This document shows, in pieces, positions 34,989 to 41,724 of a stretch of 64,000 bases of DNA. Origin of the DNA: Deltaproteobacteria bacterium (lineage in GTDB: Bacteria; Desulfobacterota; Binatia; UBA12015); the NCBI GenBank assembly GCA_016874715.1, contig VGTK01000005.1, forward strand, positions 1 through 64,000, given 5' to 3'. Both the position numbers and the translations under genes were made by a program. Each line of letters begins with the position of its first letter. The stretch's first letter is position 1. The notes below the pieces were generated by a model. The model was not told where the DNA came from and did not search any database. It saw only the letters and a list, made by a program, of their open reading frames with translations.

Positions 34989-35534
34989 TCAGCCGCGCGA
35001 GATCGCGACGAACCTCATGCGGAGGTCGTAGAGGATGCGCTCGAGAAGAGCGGCCTCGTCCGCATCGAGATTGCCCTGCGTCTTGCGCTCGAGCACCGCG
35101 ATGAGGTCGATGATGTGCCGCGCCGCCGCGAGGTCGCGCGGCGCCTCGCCGCCCTCGAGATCGGGGATCTCCCCGAGGTGCATCAGGGCCTGGGTGCTGA
35201 GGCTGATCAGCAACGTGCCGAAGCTGGGCTCGAATGGGGCGCTCGGGCGCTCCTCGTAGGGCTCACCGCGAGGCGTGGCAAGCTCGGGATCGGACTCGGC
35301 AGCCTCGCCCGCCCCACTCGCGACCTGCCCACTCGACGGGGACGCCGACGCCTGCGAAGGCGACTCCGCCGGCGTGGCCGGGGCCTGCGACGGCTCGGTG
35401 ACTTCGTCGTTGCGCTCGCTGCCGTCGGGCGCGAAGCGGCGCCGGTCGATGACCCGGAATGCCGGCTCCTCCTCGCGGTCATGGTTCTCCGCCATGTGGA
35501 CGGCGCCTGCGCGGCCGGTCTCGGGATCTGTCAT
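34989..35534 (-). CDS. DUF1844-domain protein
   Basis: A 181-residue protein from ATG 35534. The first 100 residues are disordered, rich in Glu, Ser, Pro and Ala. The C-terminal roughly 75 residues carry the DUF1844 pattern: FGTLLISLSTQALMHLGEIPD, then ARHIIDLIAVLERKTQGNLDADEAALLERILYDLRMRFV. This small helical domain is common in deltaproteobacteria, Acidobacteria and Planctomycetes and has no known function. It is first in the line of same-strand genes leading to htrA and the PBP. The family name is from memory of the motif, with the length and the helical pattern as support. Confidence 0.83.
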   Translation of the reverse strand: MTDPETGRAGAVHMAENHDREEEPAFRVIDRRRFAPDGSERNDEVTEPSQAPATPAESPSQASASPSSGQVASGAGEAAESDPELATPRGEPYEERPSAPFEPSFGTLLISLSTQALMHLGEIPDLEGGEAPRDLAAARHIIDLIAVLERKTQGNLDADEAALLERILYDLRMRFVAISRG

Positions 35535-35766
35535 GTCAGTTGATTCCCCGTGGCGATGGCTGGCACCTATCGGCAGCTCGCTCACGCTCCGTGGGACGCT
35601 CGGCTCGACCGGCTGTTCACGACGATCGCCGTTTCCCTGCGTCGCGCTCCCGCGCGCGCAGAGCGAGCCTGGAACCCGAGGAGGGGCGATCCCCGCCGGG
35701 GAAGCGCGCATTCGGTCCGTTCGGTGCGAGCACGGCGCGACCTCGCGGCGACGATTGCATACACTT

Positions 35767-35787
35767 GAGGGGTAGTGCCACCCCCTC
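35767..35787 (-). terminator. Possible terminator hairpin after the GT9 gene
   Basis: A 6-bp stem GAGGGG/CCCCTC closes a nine-base loop, seven bases downstream of the TGA (35794-35796) of the GT9 gene, reading the minus strand. No T-run follows, so termination would be inefficient. The remaining sequence up to 35535 contains no gene that I can support. Confidence 0.3.
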
Positions 35788-35793
35788 GGGATG

Positions 35794-36666
35794 TCAAGGT
35801 AAGCGACCGCGCAGGGCCTGCCACGCGGCGTCGGCCGCGACCGCGACGCCGTGCTCGAGGTGCAGGGAGGCGACCCGTGCGCCGCGCGGACCGAACCCCG
35901 CCGGGGTGGTGCTCACGTAAAGCACGACCCCGGCGGTTCCCACCGCAGCCGCGACATGGCTCGGTCCCGCGTCGTTGCCGACGAACGCATCTGCTGCGGC
36001 GAGGAGACCCGCGAGCGCCTCGACCGATCCCGGCCGCGCGATCTTGCCGACCGGTCGCCAGCAGTCCTCCTCGCCGTCCTCGGCGGGCCCGAGCACGACC
36101 ACGACGTCGCCGCCGCCGCGCTGCCAGCGCTCCGCCAGCGTCGCGTGCAGCTCGGCCGGGACACGCTTCGTCCGGCCCCCGCTGCCGGGCAGCAGCGCGA
36201 GCACCGGCCTGCCATCGCGCCGCACCGTAGCTGCGCCCGGCAGCAGGCGCGGTGTCGCGAGTGCCGCCACGGGACCGCCCACCGCCTGCAGGAAGAGGTC
36301 CGCCGCGTGGATCGGTAGCGGCGGGCGCGGGAAGCGCACGACCAGCGCCCGCCCGGTAGCGTTTAGCCGCCGCGCGACGACCGGGACGTCGGCGCCCGTG
36401 AAGCTCACGATCCGAGCGAACCCGCCGAGCCAGACCCGCGTCGTCAGGTCGTCCGCGGGCGCGAACAGCCGCGCGATCTCCACGGCATCGAGGGATCGGA
36501 CCATGACCGGTGACGGGTAGAGGCGAGCGACCTCGGCTGCAGCACCGCGCGCATACATGGTCACGGGCCCGGAAACGGCGAGCGCCGCGATCGCCGGCTC
36601 GAGGCAGACCGCGTCGCCCAGGGCCCCCGGAAAGAGCACCAGCACGCCGGAGGCAGCGGACGTCAT
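35794..36666 (-). CDS. Glycosyltransferase family 9 protein, LPS heptosyltransferase-like
   Basis: A 290-residue protein that likely transfers a sugar to the LPS core or another surface glycan at the inner face of the cytoplasmic membrane. Starts at ATG 36666 (GAGGATGGC upstream). The N-terminal FPGALGDAVCLEPAIAAL segment replaces the GDxxxxxP start of heptosyltransferases. The C-terminal donor-binding region has VLALLPGSGGRTKRVP and FVGNDAGPSHVAAAVG, the classical GT9 motif. It is shorter than WaaC/WaaF (about 320-350 residues). The exact substrate is unknown. It is divergent from cysK. Confidence 0.8.
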   Translation of the reverse strand: MTSAASGVLVLFPGALGDAVCLEPAIAALAVSGPVTMYARGAAAEVARLYPSPVMVRSLDAVEIARLFAPADDLTTRVWLGGFARIVSFTGADVPVVARRLNATGRALVVRFPRPPLPIHAADLFLQAVGGPVAALATPRLLPGAATVRRDGRPVLALLPGSGGRTKRVPAELHATLAERWQRGGGDVVVVLGPAEDGEEDCWRPVGKIARPGSVEALAGLLAAADAFVGNDAGPSHVAAAVGTAGVVLYVSTTPAGFGPRGARVASLHLEHGVAVAADAAWQALRGRLP

Positions 36667-36739
36667 GCCATCCTCGCCACGGCCGGGGACTGCCTCGCGA
36701 GCTTCATTGTTGCGGTGGTTTTGGTAGCATCGACCACGC

Positions 36740-37678
36740 ATGCCGATCCCGAACGCTGTCGCCCGGTCACCGCTCGACCTGATCGGCAGCACGCCCGCCG
36801 TCCGCCTCAACCGCGTGCTGCCGCGGGGCGGTGCCCAGGTATGGGCGAAGCTCGAGCTCGCGAACCTCGGCGGCAGCATCAAGGACCGGATCTGCCTCTC
36901 GATGATCGAGGACGCAGAGCGCAGCGGGCGCCTGAAGCCGGGCGACGTCGTGGTCGAGCCGACCAGCGGCAACACCGGCATCGGACTCGCGCTGGTCTGC
37001 GCGGTGAAGGGCTACCGGCTCATCCTGACCATGCCCGACACGATGAGCGAGGAGCGCAGGAGCCTGCTCCGCGGCTACGGCGCGGAGCTCGAGCTGACGC
37101 CCGACACCAGAGGCATGCACGCCGCAGTGGAGCGCGCCGAGGAGATCGCGCGACAGGAGCCGCGAGCGTTTCTGCCACAGCAGTTCCGCAACCCATCGAA
37201 TCCCGACGCGCACCGCCGCACCACCGCAGCCGAGATCCTCGACCAGTTTCCGCGCATCGACGCCTTCGTTGCCGGCGTCGGGACGGGGGGCACGATCACC
37301 GGCGTGGGCAACGTCTTGCACCGCGAGCGTCCCGGGTGCCGCGTCTTCGCCGTCGAGCCGGCGCGCTCGGCCGTCCTGTCGGGCGGCGCGCCGGGCTATC
37401 ACGGCATCCAGGGCATCGGGGCGGGCTTCGTCCCCGAGAACCTCGACCCGGTGTCCTACGACGAGGTGATCACGATCGAGGACGCCGACGCCGCGGCCTA
37501 CGCGCGCCGCCTTGCGCGCGAGGAGGGGCTGCTGGTCGGCATCTCGTCGGGCGCAAACTGTGCCGCGGCCGTGCAGGTCGCTCGCGAGCTCCCCCCCGAG
37601 CACGTCGTCGTCACCGTGTTCTGCGACACGGGAGAGCGCTATCTGACGACCGACCTGTTTCGCGAGGCCAAGAGCTGA
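36740..37678 (+). CDS. cysK: Cysteine synthase (O-acetylserine sulfhydrylase), CysK/CysM family
   Basis: PLP enzyme forming cysteine from O-acetylserine and sulfide, the end of sulfate assimilation. The 312-residue protein has Schiff-base Lys48 in NLGGSIKDR, the phosphate-adjacent loop EPTSGNTGIGLA, the glycine-rich PLP phosphate loop GVGTGGTITGVG near 177-188 and a C-terminal GISSGANCAAA with the PLP-contacting Ser. ATG 36740 was used. It lies 3 bases before larE, a tight pair. Some homologues act on O-phosphoserine or cystathionine; the motifs do not separate these. Confidence 0.93.
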   Translation: MPIPNAVARSPLDLIGSTPAVRLNRVLPRGGAQVWAKLELANLGGSIKDRICLSMIEDAERSGRLKPGDVVVEPTSGNTGIGLALVCAVKGYRLILTMPDTMSEERRSLLRGYGAELELTPDTRGMHAAVERAEEIARQEPRAFLPQQFRNPSNPDAHRRTTAAEILDQFPRIDAFVAGVGTGGTITGVGNVLHRERPGCRVFAVEPARSAVLSGGAPGYHGIQGIGAGFVPENLDPVSYDEVITIEDADAAAYARRLAREEGLLVGISSGANCAAAVQVARELPPEHVVVTVFCDTGERYLTTDLFREAKS

Positions 37679-37681
37679 GCC

Positions 37682-38584
37682 GTGGCGCGAGAGTTCGACC
37701 CATCGGGTGCCGCTGGCGTGGTGCGAGGATTCGACCCATCGGGTGCCGCTCTCGAACCCGCGACCGCAGCGAAGCTCGAGCGTCTGCGCGCGATCGTCCG
37801 CGCCGTTCCGTCGGCGGTGGTCGCCTTCTCCGGTGGCGTGGACTCCACCTTCGTCCTGCACATCGCCCGCGAGGAGCTGGGTGACGCGGTGATCGCACTC
37901 ACCACCGCGTCGGCTTCTCTGCCGGCGCACGAGCTCGCGGAGGCGCGGGCCCTCGCAGAGCGGTGCGGCGCGCGACACGTCGTCGTTCCGACCGACGAGG
38001 TCGCGATCGACGACTACGCGCGCAACCCCGCCAACCGGTGCTACTTCTGCAAGGACAACCTCTACCGCATCTGCCATGCGGAAGCAGAAGCGCGCGGCTT
38101 CGCGGCGATCTTCGACGGTGTGAATGCCGACGACCTGGGTGACTTCCGCCCCGGCCTGATCGCGGCGACCGAGCAGAAGGTCCGCCACCCGCTCGTCGAA
38201 GCCACGATGTCGAAGCGCGACGTCCGCATGGTGAGCGCGGCGATGGGTCTCCCCACCTGGGACAAGCCGGCCTCGCCGTGCCTCGCGTCGCGCTTTCCCT
38301 ACGGCACACCGATCACGCACCGGCGCCTCGGGCAGGTGGAGCACGCCGAGGCCGGCCTCCGCGCACTCGGGTTCCGGGAGTTCCGTGTCCGCTTCGAGCA
38401 GGACACGGCCCGGCTCGAGGTCGCTCTGTCCGAGCTCCCGCGCTGCTGCGACCCCGAAATGCGCGACCGGGTGGTCGCGGCGGTCCTGAGCGCCGGGTTC
38501 CGACACGTCGTACTGGACCTTGCCGGCTTCCGCAGCGGCAGCCTGAACGACGCCTTGCCGGCCGACACCCGTCGTGGCGGCTGA
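37682..38584 (+). CDS. larE: LarE-type ATP-dependent sacrificial sulfur transferase
   Basis: The family donates sulfur to build the nickel-pincer nucleotide cofactor of lactate racemase. The 300-residue reading has the PP-loop motif SGGVDSTFVL at residues 50-59 and a Cys200 in the ASPCLASRFPYGT segment, the position of the sulfur-donating Cys176 in Lactobacillus plantarum LarE. A CxxC at 120-123 (NRCYFCKDN) also occurs. The first 24 residues are a 12-residue tandem duplication (FDPSGAA twice) encoded by near-identical 36-base units and are not part of the family. GTG at 37682, 37718 and 37721 are all possible starts. No larB or larC is visible. It follows cysK by 3 bases. Confidence 0.85.
   Translation: MAREFDPSGAAGVVRGFDPSGAALEPATAAKLERLRAIVRAVPSAVVAFSGGVDSTFVLHIAREELGDAVIALTTASASLPAHELAEARALAERCGARHVVVPTDEVAIDDYARNPANRCYFCKDNLYRICHAEAEARGFAAIFDGVNADDLGDFRPGLIAATEQKVRHPLVEATMSKRDVRMVSAAMGLPTWDKPASPCLASRFPYGTPITHRRLGQVEHAEAGLRALGFREFRVRFEQDTARLEVALSELPRCCDPEMRDRVVAAVLSAGFRHVVLDLAGFRSGSLNDALPADTRRGG
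37685..37756 (+). repeat. 36-base tandem duplication at the 5' end of larE
   Basis: Two units of 36 bases, each containing an identical 21-base block (37694-37714 and 37730-37750) encoding FDPSGAA. The unit length is a multiple of three, so the frame is preserved. It adds 12 residues before the conserved LarE domain and is the only clear tandem duplication in the window. Confidence 0.8.
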
Positions 38585-38625
38585 CCGGTCGAGCCGGCCC
38601 CTTCTCTCGACTCAGGTCGCTCGAC

Positions 38626-39111
38626 TCACGGCGCGAAGATCGTCCGCAACTCCTCCATGATCTTCTCTTCCGGATGCGCGCGGGCGATCGCGAGCTCCTT
38701 CACGAGGAGATTGCGGGCGGTGTCGAGCATCTTGCGCTCGCCGAACGACAGCTCCTTGTCGCCTTTCAAGACGAAGAGATCGCGAAGAACCTTCGCGATC
38801 TCGAGCACCGAGCCGGTCTTGATCTTCTCGGTGTACTCCCGGTAGCGCCGGTTCCAGGTCTGCTGGTCGATCTCCACCTTCTTGTCGCGGAGGATCTTGT
38901 ACACCTTGCTGACCATGTCCTTGCCGATGATGCGCCTCAAGCCGACCGACGCCACGTTCTCCATCGGGACCATGATCGTCATGTCGCTCTCGAGAAAGCG
39001 GAGCATGTAGAACTTCTTTTCGGTGCCGGCGATGGTGCGGCTCTGGACGCTCTCGATTACCCCGACACCGTGCGCGGGATACACCACTTTCTCGCCAATT
39101 TTGAACTGCAT
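38626..39111 (-). CDS. CarD/CdnL-family RNA polymerase-binding transcription factor
   Basis: A 161-residue CarD-like protein. The N-terminal RNA-polymerase-interacting Tudor-like domain (about residues 1-65) has FKIGEKVVYPAHGVGVIESV, the typical start. The remaining roughly 95 residues are helical and basic (RRYREYTEKIKTGSVLEIAKVLRDL), the DNA-binding part that in Mycobacterium and Myxococcus stabilises open promoter complexes, commonly at rRNA promoters. Either ATG 39111 or TTG 39114 can start it; GGAGGG fits the TTG better (8 bases) than the ATG (11 bases). It is preceded by a well-formed sigma-70 promoter. It is convergent with larE. Confidence 0.92.
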   Translation of the reverse strand: MQFKIGEKVVYPAHGVGVIESVQSRTIAGTEKKFYMLRFLESDMTIMVPMENVASVGLRRIIGKDMVSKVYKILRDKKVEIDQQTWNRRYREYTEKIKTGSVLEIAKVLRDLFVLKGDKELSFGERKMLDTARNLLVKELAIARAHPEEKIMEELRTIFAP

Positions 39112-39141
39112 CAAGGCGGGGACCCTCCGGGACGGACTCTG

Positions 39142-39170
39142 AATCTAACGGAAATTTCGGCTTCAATCAA
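39142..39170 (-). promoter_or_regulatory. Sigma-70 promoter for carD
   Basis: On the minus strand, TTGATT (39165-39170) and TAGATT (39142-39147) are separated by exactly 17 bases, in the only AT-rich stretch between carD and rimI. Initiation near 39135 would give a leader of about 24 bases containing the GGAGGG ribosome site. The fit to TTGACA/TATAAT is 4 of 6 and 4 of 6. Confidence 0.6.
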
Positions 39171-39208
39171 CCGAGCGTCCCCGATGCTCGAATTCAAAAC
39201 GACGTTCG

Positions 39209-39688
39209 TCAGTGCCCTTCCGCGATGACGGTTCGTTCCATCACCAGCGCCGAGCGACCGGGGCCGTAGTAGTCCCGCCGGGTCAGCACGACCGAGAAGC
39301 CCAGGCGCTGGTAGAGCTGGCGCGCCGGGACGTTGTCTTCTGCGACCTCCAGCGTCGTGAGCCGGGCGTGCGAAGCGCGCGCATCTTCGAGCACGCGCCG
39401 CGTGAGCCGGCCCGCGAGCCCGGCGCGCCGGAACTCGCTCGCCACCGCGAGATCGAGCAGGTGGATCTCGTCGGCGACGCGCCACCACACGACGTAGCCG
39501 GCGACCTCCGCCGGTCGCCCCTCGGGGTGACCGATCAGGGCGCGCGAGAACGGCAGGTCGAGCTCGCTGGCGAACGCGGCCTCGGACCACGGCGCGGTGA
39601 ACGACGCGGCTTCGATGGCCGCCACCCACGGGACGTCCGCCCGCGTCATCGGACGCAATCCGAACGCGGCGTGTCGCTCGCCGGTCAC
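39209..39688 (-). CDS. rimI: GNAT acetyltransferase, RimI-like
   Basis: Probably acetylates the N-terminal alanine of ribosomal protein S18 or related substrates; RimI homologues are also broader protein N-acetyltransferases. The 159-residue protein has GNAT motif A LDLAVASEFRRAGLAGRLTRRVL at about residues 83-105 (R/Q-x-x-G-x-G/A acetyl-CoA loop), motif B LEVAEDNVPARQLYQRLGF and the C-terminal RRDYYGPGRSALVMER of RimI. GTG 39688 overlaps the FabH-like gene stop as GTGA. It is last in the operon with two FabH-like genes and a ferredoxin fusion. tsaD and tsaB partners of the classic rimI locus are not adjacent. Confidence 0.85.
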   Translation of the reverse strand: MTGERHAAFGLRPMTRADVPWVAAIEAASFTAPWSEAAFASELDLPFSRALIGHPEGRPAEVAGYVVWWRVADEIHLLDLAVASEFRRAGLAGRLTRRVLEDARASHARLTTLEVAEDNVPARQLYQRLGFSVVLTRRDYYGPGRSALVMERTVIAEGH

Positions 39689-40692
39689 CAGCGCATCAGC
39701 GCCGCGGCCCAGGTGAAGCCTGCCCCGAACGCCGCGAGGCAAACCAGCATGTCTGCCGCCACGCGCCCGTCGGCGATCGCCTCGTGGAGCGCGATCGGAA
39801 TCGACGCTGCGGTGGTGTTGCCGTAGCGATCGATGTTGTTCACCACCTTCGACTCGTCGAGCTCGAGCCCGGCCGCGACGAACTGGTTGATGCGCAGGTT
39901 CGCCTGGTGCGGGATCAACAGGTCGAGGTCGGCGATGGCGAGGCCGTTGGCGTCCAGCGACTCCTTGATGACTTCCGGGAAGCGCGTCACCGCGTGCTTG
40001 AACACGAACTTGCCCGACATGCGCGGAAAGCCCGCCGGATCGTCGCCGTCGAGATCCTCCGGCTTGATTCGCGGCCGGTTCCGGCTCGCCGCCGCCTCCA
40101 GCCACAGCTTCTCTGCGTGGTTCCCGTCCGCGTGCAGGTGCGTCGACAGGATGCCGCGATCCGGATCGTCGGTCGGGCCGAGGACGACCGCTCCGGCGCC
40201 GTCGCCGAAGATCACGCCGACCTCGCGGCCGCGCGTGGTCAGATCGAGTCCGGTCGAGTGGATCTCGCCACCCACCACCAGCGCACGCCGGGCGCGCCCG
40301 GCACGGATCATGGCGTCGGCCGAAGCGAGGCCGTAGATGAAGCCGGAACACTGGTTCTTGACGTCGAACGCCGGAATGTTCCGCGTCCCGAGCTTCTGCG
40401 TCAGAAGGCACGCGCACGACGGCCAGTCGATGTCCGGCGACAGCGTGGCGAAGATCACCAGGTCGACGTCCTGTGCGGAAACACCGGCCGACCGCAGGGC
40501 CTCCTCCGCCGCGATCTTCCCGAGGTCCGTCGCGCCCGTACTCGTCGAGATGTGGCGGCGCTGCCGGATTCCGGTGCGCTGCTGGATCCACTCGTCGGAC
40601 GTGTCCATGCGCTGTGCGAGATCGTCGTTCGCGACCACCCGCTCGGGGACCGCACGGCCGACGCCGAGGATCCTTGTCCGCGAGACCGACAT
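39685..40692 (-). CDS. Beta-ketoacyl-ACP synthase III-like protein (FabH family), catalytic triad intact
   Basis: A 335-residue thiolase-fold enzyme of the FabH type, normally condensing acyl-CoA with malonyl-ACP. Catalytic residues are Cys115 (DVKNQCSGFIYGL), His262 (LLIPHQANLRI) and Asn292 (YGNTTAAS), all in the FabH context. An N-terminal GVGRAVPERVVANDDL and the DEWIQQRTGIRQRR loop fit FabH. The ATG at 40692 has GAGGTTGC upstream, 9 bases from the neighbouring paralogue stop. The pairing with a catalytically dead paralogue (40702-41724), a ferredoxin fusion and rimI is unusual and argues against housekeeping FabH; no other fab gene is near. Confidence 0.88.
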   Translation of the reverse strand: MSVSRTRILGVGRAVPERVVANDDLAQRMDTSDEWIQQRTGIRQRRHISTSTGATDLGKIAAEEALRSAGVSAQDVDLVIFATLSPDIDWPSCACLLTQKLGTRNIPAFDVKNQCSGFIYGLASADAMIRAGRARRALVVGGEIHSTGLDLTTRGREVGVIFGDGAGAVVLGPTDDPDRGILSTHLHADGNHAEKLWLEAAASRNRPRIKPEDLDGDDPAGFPRMSGKFVFKHAVTRFPEVIKESLDANGLAIADLDLLIPHQANLRINQFVAAGLELDESKVVNNIDRYGNTTAASIPIALHEAIADGRVAADMLVCLAAFGAGFTWAAALMRW

Positions 40693-40701
40693 GCAACCTC
40701 C

Positions 40702-41724
40702 TCAGATCTCGATGGCAGCCGCACCCCAGGCAAGCCCGGGCCCGGCCGCGGCGAGCAGGACCCGCGAGCCACTCGTGAGCTTCGCCGCCGCATCGGCGAG
40801 GGCGATGGCGAGCCCACCGGCCATCACGTGCCCGAACTGTTCCGTCGGCACCACGACGCGATCGCGAGCCACCCCGATGCTCTCTCCCGCGGCGCGCGCG
40901 ATCGCCGGATCGACGTAATCGAGGATCGCCAGGTCGACGTCGCCGGCGCGCCAGCCCGCGGCGCTCAGCACGTCGCCTGCAGCAGCCGCGATGCGCGGCG
41001 GGACGACCGGTGCCAGCGCGGCAAGATCCGCTTTCGGGAAGTGCCTGCCGGCCGCGAGGTCCTCCGCACGGACGCGCAGGGGATACTGGCAGCTCGCCGG
41101 ATACTCGCACCAGAAACGGTCCGCGAGCGCGCCGTCGGTGTACCAGCACACACTCAGCAGCCTCGCGCCGTGGTCGCCGCGTCCCACCACGGCGACACCG
41201 GCGCCATCGGCGAGCCGGGCCGACATGTCGCGCCCGCCCGGCGTGAGATCGAGGCCGCTCGAGAGCACTTCGCCCGCCGCGACGAGCACGCGGGCGTAGC
41301 GCGCGTCGGACCCGCCACCCCGCGGCGCCGGCAGGCTCGCGAACGCCGCGGCGATGTCGAGGCCGCAGAGGAAACCGGCACTCTGCGCGCGTACGTCGAG
41401 CGCACCGATCGTCGGCGCACCGAGCTTCGCCTGCAGGAAACAGGCGGCGCCCGGGAAGGTCACGTCGGGGGTCGCCGTCGCGAAGACGATCAGCCCGAGA
41501 TCGCCGACCTCGGTACGGGCTTCGGCGAGTGCACCCCGCACCGCGAGCAGCGCGAGGTCCGACGGCCCCTGCCCTGCCTGGGCGTGGTGACGCCGCGCGA
41601 CACCGGTCGACGACGACAGCTCGTCCGTCGTCGTTCCGAGCTCGCGGGCGAGCTGGTCGTTCGAGACCTGAGGGGGGAGATGTCGACCGAGGCCCAGAAT
41701 TCGTGCGAGTGGCTCACGCGGCAT
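40702..41724 (-). CDS. FabH-like thiolase-fold protein lacking Cys-His-Asn triad (pseudo-enzyme)
   Basis: A 340-residue paralogue of the adjacent FabH-like enzyme, alignable end to end (GLGRHLPPQVSNDQLARELG, then LGLIVFATATPDVTFPGAA). At the catalytic position Cys is Ser115 (DVRAQSAGF), the His is Asp269 (AILDYVDP) and the Asn is His299 (EQFGHVMAG). The fold is preserved but condensing activity is very unlikely. Known parallels are PqsB of Pseudomonas, a triad-less FabH-like subunit which pairs with active PqsC, and OleA relatives. The ATG at 41724 lies inside the ferredoxin-fusion gene end (overlap of 11 bases), so expression is coupled. A structural or regulatory partner of the active enzyme is inferred. 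Confidence 0.85.
   Translation of the reverse strand: MPREPLARILGLGRHLPPQVSNDQLARELGTTTDELSSSTGVARRHHAQAGQGPSDLALLAVRGALAEARTEVGDLGLIVFATATPDVTFPGAACFLQAKLGAPTIGALDVRAQSAGFLCGLDIAAAFASLPAPRGGGSDARYARVLVAAGEVLSSGLDLTPGGRDMSARLADGAGVAVVGRGDHGARLLSVCWYTDGALADRFWCEYPASCQYPLRVRAEDLAAGRHFPKADLAALAPVVPPRIAAAAGDVLSAAGWRAGDVDLAILDYVDPAIARAAGESIGVARDRVVVPTEQFGHVMAGGLAIALADAAAKLTSGSRVLLAAAGPGLAWGAAAIEI

Noticed and set aside
35535-35793. Possible promoter TTGACA (minus strand, 35792-35797) for the DUF1844-type/htrA genes
   Set aside because: A good -35 hexamer exists, but no acceptable -10 follows at 16-18 bases, and the site overlaps the end of the GT9 gene.
38585-38625. Convergent terminator between larE and carD
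   Set aside because: A GTCGAG/CTCGAC stem with a 12-base loop is weak and lacks a T-run.
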